A DNA stretch of 64,000 nucleotides from Streptomyces sp. TRM70350 (GCF_019219825.1 NZ_JAHUXH010000020.1:78912-142911), one strand, 5' to 3'. Positions 8,188 through 17,241 are shown, counted from the first letter of the stretch. The notes: generated by a model from the letters alone, not told the origin. Numbers and translations: made by a program.

Positions 8188-8667
8188 TTACGCCCGCTGC
8201 TTGCGCCGCACCGCCGACATCGCCCGCTCCGCCTCGCGCCGGTCCTGCTTCTCCCGCAGGGTCTGCCGCTTGTCGTACTCCTTCTTACCCCTGGCCAGCG
8301 CGATCTCGACCTTGGCCCGGCCGTCCTTGAAGTACAGGGCGAGCGGCACGATGGTGTGACCCGTCTCTCCCGACTTGGACTCCAGCTTGTCGATCTCCGC
8401 GCGGTGCAGGAGCAGCTTGCGCTTGCGCCGGGCGCTGTGGTTGGTCCAGGTGCCCTGGCTGTACTCCGGCACGTGCACGTTGTACAGCCACGCCTCGTGC
8501 CCGTCCATCTGGACGAAGCCGTCGACCAGCGAGGCCCGGCCCTGGCGCAGCGACTTCACCTCGGTGCCCGTGAGGACCAGACCGGCCTCGTAGGTGTCGA
8601 GGATGTGGTAGTCGTGCCGCGCCTTCTTGTTCTGCGCGATCAGCTTGCGCCCTTTTTCCTTAGCCAT
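8188..8667 (-). CDS. smpB: SsrA-binding protein SmpB
   Basis: 159 residues from ATG at 8667 (MAKEKGRKLIAQNKKARHDY); an in-frame ATG four codons upstream (8679) is possible, but the family start begins at MAKEKG. The oligonucleotide-binding fold motifs are present: YEAGLVLTGTEVKSLRQGRASL, then HVPEYSQGTW, then a basic KYDKR-type C-terminal tail (KKEYDKRQTLREKQDRREAERAM) that reads the empty mRNA channel on the ribosome. SmpB escorts tmRNA to stalled ribosomes. The gene sits 98 bp upstream of ssrA on the same strand, and downstream of the S41 protease gene. Confidence 0.96.
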   Translation of the reverse strand: MAKEKGRKLIAQNKKARHDYHILDTYEAGLVLTGTEVKSLRQGRASLVDGFVQMDGHEAWLYNVHVPEYSQGTWTNHSARRKRKLLLHRAEIDKLESKSGETGHTIVPLALYFKDGRAKVEIALARGKKEYDKRQTLREKQDRREAERAMSAVRRKQRA

Positions 8668-8729
8668 AGTGCCGACCATTTTCGCACTACGGAGGGGGTG
8701 TGCGGGAAGCCGTTTATCGACCGGGGCCG

Positions 8730-9893
8730 CTACTGGCCGAGGCCGCCGAGGATGGTCTCCGCCCGCTGCAGGGCCCGCGCGTCGGCCTCCAGGTCGGGGG
8801 TGATGCCGTGGCCGTCGACGCCGCGGCCGGAGGGGGTGCGGTAGTGGCCGACGGTGAGCTCGGCGACGGAGCCGTCGGGCAGCCGGCTGGGCATCTGGAC
8901 CGAGCCCTTGCCGAAGGTGCGCGAGCCCACGACGACCGCGCGGCCGCGGTCCTGCAGGGCGCCGGTGAGCAGCTCGGCCGCGCTCATCGTGCCGCCGTCG
9001 ACGAGCGCGACCAGAGGTCTTGCGGTGTCGCCGCCGGGCTCGGCGTGCAGGGCGCGCTGCTCGCCGTCGACGTCGTAGGTGGCGACCAGGCCGCCGTCGA
9101 GGAAGGCGGAGGCGGCGGTGACGGCCTCGGTGACCAGGCCGCCGGAGTTGCCGCGCAGGTCGAGGATGATCCCGGAGTCGGCCGGGGCCTGCCGTACGGC
9201 ATCGCGGACGACCTCGCCGGAGCCTTTGGTGAAGGCGGCGATCCTGATCACGGTGGCGCCGTCGGCGAGCGTGCGGACGGTCACGGAGTCGGTGGACAGG
9301 CGGGCCCGGCGCAGGGTCTCGGTCCACGCGCGCGTGCCGCGCTCCAGACCGAGGCGGACGGTCGTACCGGCGGCCGCGTCGGTGGCGTCACCGCGCAGTA
9401 AGGAGACCACCTCGGTGACCGGCCGCCCGGCGACCTGCCGGCCGTCGACGCTGCGCAGCCGGTCCCCGGCGCGGATCCCGGCCTCGGCGGCGGGCGAACC
9501 GGCGGCCACCTTCGTCACTTCGATACGTCCGTCCCGCTCACGGCGGGCGGACAGGCCCACGCCGGTGTACTCGCCGTCGAGGGCCTCCTGGAACTCCTCG
9601 TACTCGCCCTCGGAGTAGACGGCGTCCCAGCGGTTGCCGCTGCGGCTGACGGCGCGCTGCGCGGCCTCGATGGGGGACTTGCCCTCGGCCATGGCCTCGG
9701 CGGCGGCCCGGGCGACCGCCTGCTGACTGCCGACGGGGGCCGCGGAGGGTGTCGTACCGGGCGCGGGTCCGCGCTGCCCCACCGGCAGCGTCCCGGTCGC
9801 GGCTCCGGCGACGAGCACGCTCGCGAACACCAATGTCAGGGCGGCCCCGCGGCCGAAGCGGCGGGACTGACAGAACTGGTCACGACCTGACAT
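8730..9893 (-). CDS. C-terminal processing protease, S41 family (secreted or membrane-anchored)
   Basis: 387 residues from ATG at 9893. A basic N-terminus and hydrophobic helix (residues ~13-35, GAALTLVFASVLVAGAATGTL) form a signal peptide or anchor. A PDZ domain follows at about residues 105-190 (GEYTGVGLSARR, AGIRAGDRLRSVDGRQV). The S41 catalytic core has LRGNSGG, the nucleophile Ser in GGTMSAAELL, and the general-base Lys in RTFGKGSVQ. Enzymes of this family trim or degrade exported proteins from their C-termini outside the cytoplasm. It lies between smpB and ftsX on the same strand, as in many actinobacteria; the substrate is unknown. Confidence 0.93.
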   Translation of the reverse strand: MSGRDQFCQSRRFGRGAALTLVFASVLVAGAATGTLPVGQRGPAPGTTPSAAPVGSQQAVARAAAEAMAEGKSPIEAAQRAVSRSGNRWDAVYSEGEYEEFQEALDGEYTGVGLSARRERDGRIEVTKVAAGSPAAEAGIRAGDRLRSVDGRQVAGRPVTEVVSLLRGDATDAAAGTTVRLGLERGTRAWTETLRRARLSTDSVTVRTLADGATVIRIAAFTKGSGEVVRDAVRQAPADSGIILDLRGNSGGLVTEAVTAASAFLDGGLVATYDVDGEQRALHAEPGGDTARPLVALVDGGTMSAAELLTGALQDRGRAVVVGSRTFGKGSVQMPSRLPDGSVAELTVGHYRTPSGRGVDGHGITPDLEADARALQRAETILGGLGQ

Positions 9894-9960
9894 GCCGGTG
9901 AGTCTAGGACAACGCGAAGGGCGGGACGGGCGGTTGACCGTACGGCCCTCTTGGCGTTGG

Positions 9961-10878
9961 TCACACCTTCAGATACTTGCGCAACGCGAAGAACGCGGCC
10001 AAGGCAGGCATCAGCAGGCTGGTCGCGAGGATGAGCGGCAGCTTGGCCAGAACGGCGTCCCAGCCAATGAAGTTGATCAGGTTCAGCTTCTCCGACAGGG
10101 CGAGTCCGTGATCGATGATGAAGTACCGCGCCATCACCAGGAACGCGCACGCGACCGTCCCGCCGATGAGTCCGGCGACCGCCGCCTCCATGATGAAGGG
10201 CGCCTGGATGTAGAAGCCGGAGGCGCCGACCAGGCGCATGATGCCGGTCTCACGCCGCCGGCTGAACGCCGAGACACGCACGGTGTTGACGATCAGCATC
10301 AGCGCCACGACCAGCATGAGCGCCATCACCGCGCGGGCCGCCCAGTTCATGCCGTTCAGCAGCTCGAAGAGGTTGTCCAGGGTGCCCTTCTGGTCCTGCA
10401 CGGACTGCACGCCGTCCCGCCCGTTGTAGGCGGTCGCGATGACCTGGTACTTCTCCGGGTCCTTCAGCTTGACGCGGTACGACTCCTGCATCTGGTCCGG
10501 CGTGAGCGAGCTGGCCAGCGGGGAGTCGCCGAACTGCTCCTTGTAGTGCTTGTACGCCTGGTCCTGCGACTCGTACGTCACCGTGTCGACGACCGACATC
10601 TTCTTGAGGTCGGTGAGGATCTGTTCCTTCTGTTCCTCGGTGACCGCGCCCTTGGCGCAGTTGGGGTCGGACTCGGCGTCGCTCTTGTTGCAGAGGTAGA
10701 TCGAGACGTTGACCTTGTCGTACCAGTAGCCCTTCATGGTGTTCACCTGGTCGCTCATCAGCAGCGAACCGCCGAACAGGGCCAGGGACAGGGCGACGGA
10801 GACGATGACCGCGAAGGTCATCGTCAGGTTGCGGCGGAGACCGACACCGATCTCCGACAGAACGAACTGGGCGCGCAT
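9961..10878 (-). CDS. ftsX: Cell division protein FtsX
   Basis: 305 residues, ATG at 10878. The N-terminus (MRAQFVLSEIGVGLRRNLTMT) leads into a first membrane helix at ~20-45, then a large extracytoplasmic loop (~45-175) with two cysteines (LCNKSD...DPNCAKG), then three helices in the C-terminal half with the RETGIMRLVGA motif that contacts FtsE. FtsX with FtsE forms the ABC-type complex that activates peptidoglycan hydrolases at division. The gene follows ftsE by a 40-bp gap on the same strand. Confidence 0.95.
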   Translation of the reverse strand: MRAQFVLSEIGVGLRRNLTMTFAVIVSVALSLALFGGSLLMSDQVNTMKGYWYDKVNVSIYLCNKSDAESDPNCAKGAVTEEQKEQILTDLKKMSVVDTVTYESQDQAYKHYKEQFGDSPLASSLTPDQMQESYRVKLKDPEKYQVIATAYNGRDGVQSVQDQKGTLDNLFELLNGMNWAARAVMALMLVVALMLIVNTVRVSAFSRRRETGIMRLVGASGFYIQAPFIMEAAVAGLIGGTVACAFLVMARYFIIDHGLALSEKLNLINFIGWDAVLAKLPLILATSLLMPALAAFFALRKYLKV

Positions 10879-10918
10879 GGCGTCTGCTTCAAGCCTTTCC
10901 GGGGATCTCGCTGCTGTC

Positions 10919-11608
10919 TCAGTGCTGGTAGCCGTAGACGCCGCGGGCCTGGTCGCGGACGAGGCGGCCCTTCTCCAGCTCGATCACGCGCTTGCGCATC
11001 TGGTCCACGATGTTCTGGTCGTGCGTGGCCATCACCACGGTCGTGCCCGTCCGGTTGATCCGGTCGAGCAGCTTCATGATGCCGACGGAGGTCTGCGGGT
11101 CGAGGTTGCCGGTCGGCTCGTCGGCGATCAGCAGCTTGGGCCGGTTGACGAACGCCCGCGCGATGGCGACGCGCTGCTGCTCACCGCCGGACAGCTCGCC
11201 CGGCATCCGGTCCTCCTTGCCGCCGAGCCCGACGAGTTCGAGCACCTGCGGCACGGACTTGCGGATCTCGCCGCGCGACTTGCCGATGACCTCCTGCGCG
11301 AACGCGACGTTCTCGCCGACCGTCTTGTTCGGCAGCAGCCGGAAGTCCTGGAACACCGTCCCCAACTGCCGCCGCATGTGCGGCACCTTCCAGTTGGAGA
11401 GCCGGGCAAGGTCCTTGCCCAGGACGTGCACCTGCCCGTGGCTGGCCCGCTCCTCGCGGAGGATCAGCCGCAGGAAGGTGGACTTTCCGGAGCCGGAGGA
11501 CCCCACGAGGAAGACGAACTCGCCCTTCTCCACCTCCAGGGAGACATCCCTGAGGGCGGGGCGGGTCTGCTTGGGGTAGACCTTGGAGACGTTGTCGAAT
11601 CGGATCAC
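10919..11608 (-). CDS. ftsE: Cell division ATP-binding protein FtsE
   Basis: 229 residues from GTG at 11608 (VIRFDNVSKVYP). All ABC ATPase motifs are present: Walker A GSSGSGKST, Q-loop TVFQDFRLLP, signature LSGGEQQR, Walker B LLIADEPTGNLD and switch His in VMATHD. The short length (no membrane domain) and the downstream ftsX identify FtsE. The longer open frame to 12100 is high-GC read-through without FtsE similarity. Confidence 0.96.
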   Translation of the reverse strand: MIRFDNVSKVYPKQTRPALRDVSLEVEKGEFVFLVGSSGSGKSTFLRLILREERASHGQVHVLGKDLARLSNWKVPHMRRQLGTVFQDFRLLPNKTVGENVAFAQEVIGKSRGEIRKSVPQVLELVGLGGKEDRMPGELSGGEQQRVAIARAFVNRPKLLIADEPTGNLDPQTSVGIMKLLDRINRTGTTVVMATHDQNIVDQMRKRVIELEKGRLVRDQARGVYGYQH

Positions 11609-11781
11609 GGATGCACCACGGGTCGCCGGGGGTAGATGTGCGTGACCATACGCGAAGCGGGTACGCAAGCGCAGTCGCCGGAGAGGGTTGCGTACTGGTT
11701 GTGTGTTTTGTCCACGTCCCCAGGGGCGCGGGGACCGCGCGACCAGCCCGCGCCCGTTCCGGAGGAACCTGGCACAGTGGA

Positions 11782-11803
11782 GGGGGAACGTTTGCGTTCC
11801 CCC
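11782..11803 (+). promoter_or_regulatory. Hairpin in the leader of the small zinc-ribbon gene
   Basis: GGGGGAACG-TTTG-CGTTCCCCC is a perfect 9-bp stem with a 4-base loop, ending 45 bases before the ATG at 11849. It is not followed by a T run. It could be a weak attenuator or a leader structure. Confidence 0.4.
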
Positions 11804-11848
11804 AGACGTTGTCAGGATGAACTGGTACCGGTGCAAGGAGGCGAGCAC

Positions 11849-12040
11849 ATGACGTACGACCGACTGGTGTGCGCGAACTGTGCCGCGCCCGTGAACGAGG
11901 GCCGCTGCCCCGTGTGCCGGGCCAACCGCGAGCGGCTGCAGCAGGAGAACCCCTTCGCGGCCCTCACTCCCATGACCCTGATCGCCCTGCTGGTGGTGCT
12001 GATCGCGGCGGTCGCGCTCCTGGCGCACCAGACCGCGTAA
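11849..12040 (+). CDS. Small zinc-ribbon membrane protein of unknown function
   Basis: 63 residues from ATG at 11849, preceded by a very good AAGGAGG ribosome binding site at 11835-11841. The N-terminus carries two CxxC knuckles (CANCAAPVNEGRCPVC), suggesting bound zinc. After a QQENPFAAL linker comes one C-terminal membrane helix (LTPMTLIALLVVLIAAVALL). Short proteins with this layout are conserved across Streptomyces next to ftsEX, but I know no assigned function. It is divergent from ftsE and has its own terminator (12059-12092). Confidence 0.85.
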   Translation: MTYDRLVCANCAAPVNEGRCPVCRANRERLQQENPFAALTPMTLIALLVVLIAAVALLAHQTA

Positions 12041-12058
12041 CGACCGCAGACCTAACGC

Positions 12059-12092
12059 CGAAGGGCCCGGAGCAGTCGCTCCGGGCCCTTCG
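12059..12092. terminator. Hairpin terminator between convergent genes
   Basis: A 15-bp perfect stem (12059-12073 with 12078-12092) and loop AGTC lie just downstream of the zinc-ribbon gene and before the 3' end of the minus-strand LAETG gene, so it can serve both. Confidence 0.85.
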
Positions 12093-12112
12093 CCGGTCAC
12101 GCTCGGCTGCCG

Positions 12113-12715
12113 TCAGGCAGCCGCACCGCCACGGCCGCCCATCACGCGCGGCAGCACACGGAAGGCGACACCACCGGCGATCATCGTCGCGGCGCCGATC
12201 AGCAGGAACGTGGTCTGCGCGGCACCCGTCTCGGCGAGCTCGTCGCCGCCGCCCTGGGCGGAGGTGTCGGCCGCCGGGATCTCCGTACCGGTGTCCGTGA
12301 GGGACGAGGAGCCCTCGTCCTGCGTGGACGGGCCGGAGCCGCCGTCGGGGTCGGTGTTGTCGCCGCCGCCACCGGTGCCGGGGGCGGTGGTGTCGTCGTC
12401 CGAGGACTCGGACGGGTCCGCAGTGGGGTTGTCCGGCTGGGTGGTGAGGGTCGGGTTGCCCGTGGGGAGGGGCGGGCCGCCCGTCGGGATATTCGTCACG
12501 GGCGGCGTCGAGGGCACGGTCTCCGTCGCAGTCGGCTGAGCCGTCGGCGGCGTCGACGGCGTCGTCTGCGTGGGGCTCGGCGAGACGCAGATGTCCAGGA
12601 GATCGCAGTCGGTCTCGTCGGCGATAGCCACACCCGCGGCGGTCAGCGAGGCGCCGGCCGCGATCACGGCGCCGGCCGCGATCCGCGCGACACGGATGCG
12701 CGTCTTGTTGGTCAT
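12113..12715 (-). CDS. Secreted Ser/Thr/Pro-rich protein with LAETG sorting signal (class E sortase substrate)
   Basis: 200 residues from ATG at 12715. A basic start (MTNKTRIRVAR) and hydrophobic stretch ending in AGVAIADE form a Sec signal peptide. A low-complexity stalk rich in Pro, Thr, Ser, Gly and Asp fills residues ~40-150 and holds only one cysteine pair near its start (CDLLDIC). The C-terminus is a standard wall-sorting signal: LAETG, a hydrophobic helix, and a basic tail (RVLPRVMGGRGG). LAxTG is the motif preferred by actinobacterial class E sortases, so the protein is expected to be linked to peptidoglycan. An internal LTDTG also occurs before it. Function of the stalk unknown. Confidence 0.82.
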   Translation of the reverse strand: MTNKTRIRVARIAAGAVIAAGASLTAAGVAIADETDCDLLDICVSPSPTQTTPSTPPTAQPTATETVPSTPPVTNIPTGGPPLPTGNPTLTTQPDNPTADPSESSDDDTTAPGTGGGGDNTDPDGGSGPSTQDEGSSSLTDTGTEIPAADTSAQGGGDELAETGAAQTTFLLIGAATMIAGGVAFRVLPRVMGGRGGAAA

Positions 12716-12955
12716 GTGTTTGCTACCCCCAGTAGCTGATCGTCATTGAGGCGGCGCTCGGGGCCGTGATCGACGGGAGTAGCTGTGGTGAAGCCCCCCG
12801 GTTCACATGCGCCCCAGAGATACGCATGCCACGCTTCACCCTTCCGATTTTTCACAGCAGCGTCAAGGCCGTTGCGTACGCGATGTCCAGGTAAGGGTTC
12901 TTTGCCGGGAGTTGAAGCCTGTGAGTGTGATGTAAAACCCAGACATCCAGGCACG
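12716..12955. other. Intergenic region upstream of the LAETG gene
   Basis: About 240 bp between the LAETG gene and the prfB terminator, less GC-rich than the coding regions around it. It should contain the promoter and leader of the LAETG gene. No coding frame with a recognisable product was seen. Confidence 0.5.
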
Positions 12956-12996
12956 GACAAGGCAACTGCCGCCGGAGGGGCGGCAGTTGCCTTGTC
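12956..12996. terminator. prfB terminator
   Basis: An 18-bp perfect stem (12956-12973 with 12979-12996) with loop GGAGG sits 15 bp downstream of the prfB stop codon on the minus strand. Confidence 0.9.
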
Positions 12997-13011
12997 GACA
13001 AAGCGCTTCTG

Positions 13012-14118
13012 TTATTTCTCCTGCTGCTTGCGCCAGCGAATTCCGGCCTCCAGGAACCCGTCGATCTCACCGTTGAACACGGCCTCGGGGTTGCCGACTT
13101 CGTACTCGGTGCGCAGGTCCTTGACCATCTGGTACGGGTGCAGGACGTACGAACGCATCTGGTTGCCCCAGGAGTTGCCGCCGTCGCCCTTGAGGGCGTC
13201 CATCTTGGCCTGCTCCTCCTGGCGGCGCCGCTCCAGCAGCTTGGCCTGGAGGACGTTCATCGCGGTGGCCCTGTTCTGGATCTGCGAGCGCTCGTTCTGG
13301 CAGGAGACGACGATGCCGGTCGGGATGTGCGTGATGCGCACGGCCGAGTCGGTGGTGTTGACGCCCTGACCGCCGGGCCCGGAGGACCGGTAGACGTCGA
13401 TCCGCAGGTCGGACTCGTCGATGTCGACATGGTCGGACTGCTCCACGACCGGCAGGACCTCGACACCGGCGAAGGAGGTCTGGCGGCGGCCCTGGTTGTC
13501 GAACGGCGAGATACGCACCAGGCGGTGCGTGCCCTGCTCGACGGAGAGGGTGCCGTAGGCGTACGGCGCCTGCACGGCGAAGGTGGTGGACTTGATGCCC
13601 GCCTCCTCCGCGTACGAGGTCTCGTAGACCTCGGTCTTGTAGCCGCGCTGCTCGGCCCAGCGCAGGTACATCCGCTGGAGACGCTCGGCGAAGTCGGCGG
13701 CGTCGACGCCACCGGCCTCGGCGCGAATGTTGACGAGCGCTTCCCGGGCGTCGTACTCACCGCTCAGAAGCGTCCGCACCTCCATCTCGTCGAGGGCCTT
13801 GCGGACGGCGGCGAGCTCGGACTCCGCCTCGGCGCGGGTGTCCGGGTCGTCCTCCTCCTCGGCCATCTCGAACAACACCGCGAGATCGTCGATCCGCCCG
13901 CGCAAGGCCTCCGCCTTCCTGACCTCGGCCTGGAGGTGGGAGAGCCTGCTGGTGATCTTCTGCGCCTCGTCCGGGTTGTCCCACAGGGACGGCGCGGCCG
14001 CCTGCTCCTCGAGCACGGCGATGTCTGCCCTCATCCTGTCGAGGTCCAGGACGGCCTCGATCGACTCCATGGTCGAGGAGAGGGACTTGAGCTCTTCGGA
14101 TACATCGACGACTGCCAC
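13012..14118 (-). CDS. prfB: Peptide chain release factor 2
   Basis: 368 residues, ATG at 14118. The catalytic GGQ motif (SGPGGQGVNTTDSAVR) and the stop-codon recognition tripeptide SPF (RISPFDN) that defines RF2 are both present; RF2 terminates translation at UGA and UAA. The gene is one uninterrupted frame: the programmed +1 frameshift with an early UGA found in Escherichia coli prfB is absent, as in other actinobacteria. It follows pkaB on the same strand with a 106-bp gap. Confidence 0.97.
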   Translation of the reverse strand: MAVVDVSEELKSLSSTMESIEAVLDLDRMRADIAVLEEQAAAPSLWDNPDEAQKITSRLSHLQAEVRKAEALRGRIDDLAVLFEMAEEEDDPDTRAEAESELAAVRKALDEMEVRTLLSGEYDAREALVNIRAEAGGVDAADFAERLQRMYLRWAEQRGYKTEVYETSYAEEAGIKSTTFAVQAPYAYGTLSVEQGTHRLVRISPFDNQGRRQTSFAGVEVLPVVEQSDHVDIDESDLRIDVYRSSGPGGQGVNTTDSAVRITHIPTGIVVSCQNERSQIQNRATAMNVLQAKLLERRRQEEQAKMDALKGDGGNSWGNQMRSYVLHPYQMVKDLRTEYEVGNPEAVFNGEIDGFLEAGIRWRKQQEK

Positions 14119-14224
14119 GCCTCCAGCGTAACGGCTGTGGCAACCGGCCTCGGCCGCGCCGTGGGCTGGGCCGGTGGCTGAGGGGGCTCGGCTTGTGACC
14201 GACAGTGAACGGGTGGTGGGTGGG

Positions 14225-15454
14225 TCAGGGCGACACCGGGACCGTGTTCTTCGTGTCCTGCGGAGACGCCGCCTCGTCCGACGTGGCCAGCCAGGCGCCG
14301 GTGCCCGCGGCCGCGGCGACCGCGACGGCGGCTGCCGCCAGGATCAGGCGGCGGCGCCGGGTGGTGGCGCGGTGGCGGGCCGAGCCGGGGCGGGGGGCGC
14401 CGGTGGCGCGGGGGGCCCGGGCCGTGCCCCGCGCGCCACCGGCCAGCTCGTCCGGCGCCGGGACCCTCATCGACGTATGGGTGTCGCGGTTCGAGTCGGG
14501 CTTCGCGCCGGGGACCAGCGGGACCGCGCCCCGGCGTACCCGTACCGGAGTCTCCGGCTGCCCGGCCGACGGCGTCTCGGACGGTTCCTCCGGCTCCGCG
14601 TCGGGCTCGTCCACGTCCAGCGGCGGCATCCCCCGCAGTGTCGGCAGCTGCTCCCGCAGCCGCGCCGCCAGCTCGGACGCCCGCAGCCGCGACGCCGGTG
14701 CCTTCGCCAGGCACTGCACCAGCAGCTGCCACAGCTCCTCGGGGATCCCGGGCAGGGGTACGACCGTCTCCGTGACGTGGCGGCGCAGCACGGCGCCGGG
14801 GTGGCCGCCGCCGAAGGGGGTGAACCCGGCGAGCAGCTCGTAGAGCACCGTCGCCAGCGCGTAGATGTCCACCGCGGCCCGGGGCGGGAGGCCCTCCACG
14901 ATCTCCGGCGCGAGGTAGTCCGGCGTGCCGATGATCTTCGTGGCGCGGGTGCGGCGCGGGGAGTCGATCAGTTTGGCGATGCCGAAGTCCGTCAGCAGCG
15001 CGCGGTGCGAGCCGCCGGGTCCGAGCGGGCCCTGCATGTCCAGCAGGACGTTCTCCGGCTTCACGTCCCGGTGCACGACCCCCGCCGCATGCGCCGCCGC
15101 GAGCCCCTCTGCGACGTCCGCCGCGATCGCGACCGCCGCCTCGGGCGCCAGCCTGCGCTCCCGGTCCAGCCGGGTGCGCAGGTCGGTGCCCCGGACCAGG
15201 TCCATGACGAGCGCGAGGTCGTTGCCGTCCACCACCAGGTCACGGACGGAGACGACGTTCGGGTGTTCGAGACCGAGCAGGGCCGTCCGCTCCTGGACGA
15301 AGCGTCCGACGAGCTCCTGGTCGGATGCGAGATCCTCGCGCAGCAGCTTGATGGCGACGGGGCCCTCGGGGCCCTCGCCCAGCCACACCGTGCCGGCGCT
15401 GCCCCGCCCCAGGATCTGGTTCGCGGTGTACCGGCTGCCGATCTTCCGTGCCAA
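14225..15454 (-). CDS. pkaB: Membrane Ser/Thr protein kinase, PkaB type
   Basis: 409 residues from ATG at 15454. The kinase domain covers residues ~8-265: glycine loop LGRGSAGTVW, VAIK lysine, catalytic loop VVHRDVKPEN, DFGIAK, and the activation segment to APE (GTPDYLAPE). A Pro/Glu-rich and then Arg-rich linker leads to one membrane helix (LILAAAAVAVAAAAGTGAWLA, ~365-388) and a short extracellular tail. All catalytic residues are present. It follows pkaA with a 122-bp gap; in S. coelicolor pkaA and pkaB are likewise adjacent and next to prfB. Confidence 0.92.
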   Translation of the reverse strand: MARKIGSRYTANQILGRGSAGTVWLGEGPEGPVAIKLLREDLASDQELVGRFVQERTALLGLEHPNVVSVRDLVVDGNDLALVMDLVRGTDLRTRLDRERRLAPEAAVAIAADVAEGLAAAHAAGVVHRDVKPENVLLDMQGPLGPGGSHRALLTDFGIAKLIDSPRRTRATKIIGTPDYLAPEIVEGLPPRAAVDIYALATVLYELLAGFTPFGGGHPGAVLRRHVTETVVPLPGIPEELWQLLVQCLAKAPASRLRASELAARLREQLPTLRGMPPLDVDEPDAEPEEPSETPSAGQPETPVRVRRGAVPLVPGAKPDSNRDTHTSMRVPAPDELAGGARGTARAPRATGAPRPGSARHRATTRRRRLILAAAAVAVAAAAGTGAWLATSDEAASPQDTKNTVPVSP

Positions 15455-15576
15455 GGCTGCTCCTACAGACGCGTGTTGTCGCTAAAACTACGCGTCCGAG
15501 GAGCCAACCTTCACCGCGGAGGCGGAAATCACCCGCCAGGTGTCGACAAATCAACGCACCCGCCACGGCACACCGG

Positions 15577-17241
15577 CTACTGCGTGGACGTGCCGCCGGT
15601 GCCACTGGAGGCCCCGCCCAGCTCCCCGATCCATCCGGTCACCGTGCCGAACCAGTCCGTGAGCTGCTCCCAGTAGCCCTTGCCCGTGCCGATCCACTCC
15701 TGCAGCGGGCTCAGCTCCCAGATCAGCCACCCGGCCACGAACAGGATGACGATCGTGAACAGGCACCCCTTCAGACAGCCCAGCCCCGGGATCCGCATCG
15801 GATTGGCGCTGCGCTGCCGCGGCTGCCGCGGCTCCCGCGCCGGCCGCTGCGGCTCGGGCGTGGGCGGCGGGGCGTACCGCTGGGGCTGCTGCTGTGGGTG
15901 CTGCGGGGCGTACTGCTGCGGCTGTTGCTGCGGCGGATAGCCGTACCCCTGCGGCGGTCCCTGCTGCGGGCGCTGCTGGGGCCGCGGCTGCTGCGGGCGC
16001 GCGACCTGCCGCTGCGGGCGGCGGCGCAGCGGGTCCTGGCCGGGGTCGAGGTACTGGACCTGCGTCTGCTCGTTGCGGTCGCGCGCGGCGCGCAGCTGGG
16101 TCTGCCAGGGGTGCGGCTGCTCGGGCTGCTGCCCCTGCGGCAGCACCTGGGTCGGGTCGGCACCGCCGGGTCCGGTGTTCGGCAGTACGGCGGTGGGGTC
16201 GGCGGCACCGGCCGGGCCGCCGGTGTGCGGCAGCACGCTGGTCGCCGCGTTCGGGTCGTACCCGGGGGCGCCGTGCGGCAGCACCTGCGTCGGGTCGGCC
16301 GCGCCGGGCGTGCCGGGTACGGGCGCGGGGGCCGGGTCGGGTGCGAGGAGCGCGGCGACGCCCTCGGCGGCGGCGATCTGCGCGGAGTTCGCGTGCACGC
16401 CGATGCCCTCGGCGACGACCCGCAGCCCGCGCGCGAGGTTCTCGGCGCTGGGCCGTTGGTCGGGGTTCTTGCGCAGACAGCGCTCTATGACCGTCCACAG
16501 CGGTTCGGGGACGGTGGAGGGGCGGCGCGGCTCGGCGCTCAGGTGCTGGTGCAGGACCTCCAAGGCGGAGCCGCCGGAGAACGGCGGCCGCCCGGTGACC
16601 AGCTCGTACAGCAGGATTCCGGCGCCGTAGATGTCGACGGCGGAGGTCTGCGGGCGGCCCTCCGCGGACTCCGGCGCGACGTACGCGGGCGTGCCCACGA
16701 ACTCGTGGGTGCGGGTCAGGCCGGGTGAGTCGGCGAGACGGGCGATGCCGAAGTCGGTCAGCATCGGGTGCATCTGGCCGCCGTGCTGCTGGAGCAGGAC
16801 GTTCGCGGGCTTCAGGTCGCGGTGGACGACGCCGTCGGCGTGGCTGGCGGCGAGCGCGTCGGCGATCTGCGCGGTGAGCAGGGCGGCGGCGACGGGCGTG
16901 AAGGGGCCGTTCTCGCGCAGATAGCGATGGAGGTCGGGGCCGTCGACGAGGTCCATGACCAGGGCCAGCAGATCGCCCTCGACGACCAGGTCGCGGACCC
17001 GGACGATGTTCGGATGGGTGAGGCGGAGCAGGACGGACCGCTCGCGCAGGAAGCGCATCACGACATCGGGGTCGCTCGCCAGCTCCTCCTTGAGCACCTT
17101 GATGGCGACGGTCTCACCGGGCTGACCGGGCACGGCCGCCTCGGCCCCCGCGGTCTCCCGCTGGCGGGCCCGCCAGACGGTGCCTGTGGCGCCGCGTCCC
17201 AGCGGCTCCTCAAGGAGGTACTTGCTCCCTACCGGCCGCAC
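15577..17241 (-). CDS. pkaA: Membrane Ser/Thr protein kinase, PkaA type
   Basis: 554 residues from ATG at 17241. The kinase domain is at ~7-280, with LGRGATGTVW, VAIKVL, VVHRDLKPAN, DFGIAR and GTPAYVAPE. A long linker holds repeated ADPTQVLPH/N/Q motifs (~300-370) and then a Gln/Pro/Arg-rich segment (~390-480). One membrane helix (CLFTIVILFVAGWLIW, ~493-512) is followed by a 40-residue outer tail with WF/WI repeats. The Thr residues in the DPTQ repeats are plausible autophosphorylation sites. It is divergent from an FHA-domain protein, the module that reads phosphothreonine, so the two may form a signalling pair (inference). Confidence 0.92.
   Translation of the reverse strand: MRPVGSKYLLEEPLGRGATGTVWRARQRETAGAEAAVPGQPGETVAIKVLKEELASDPDVVMRFLRERSVLLRLTHPNIVRVRDLVVEGDLLALVMDLVDGPDLHRYLRENGPFTPVAAALLTAQIADALAASHADGVVHRDLKPANVLLQQHGGQMHPMLTDFGIARLADSPGLTRTHEFVGTPAYVAPESAEGRPQTSAVDIYGAGILLYELVTGRPPFSGGSALEVLHQHLSAEPRRPSTVPEPLWTVIERCLRKNPDQRPSAENLARGLRVVAEGIGVHANSAQIAAAEGVAALLAPDPAPAPVPGTPGAADPTQVLPHGAPGYDPNAATSVLPHTGGPAGAADPTAVLPNTGPGGADPTQVLPQGQQPEQPHPWQTQLRAARDRNEQTQVQYLDPGQDPLRRRPQRQVARPQQPRPQQRPQQGPPQGYGYPPQQQPQQYAPQHPQQQPQRYAPPPTPEPQRPAREPRQPRQRSANPMRIPGLGCLKGCLFTIVILFVAGWLIWELSPLQEWIGTGKGYWEQLTDWFGTVTGWIGELGGASSGTGGTSTQ

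Noticed and set aside
11636..11820. Additional small gene upstream of the zinc-ribbon gene
   Set aside because: Frame continues into the zinc-ribbon gene without homology upstream; a strong ribosome binding site supports the start at 11849.
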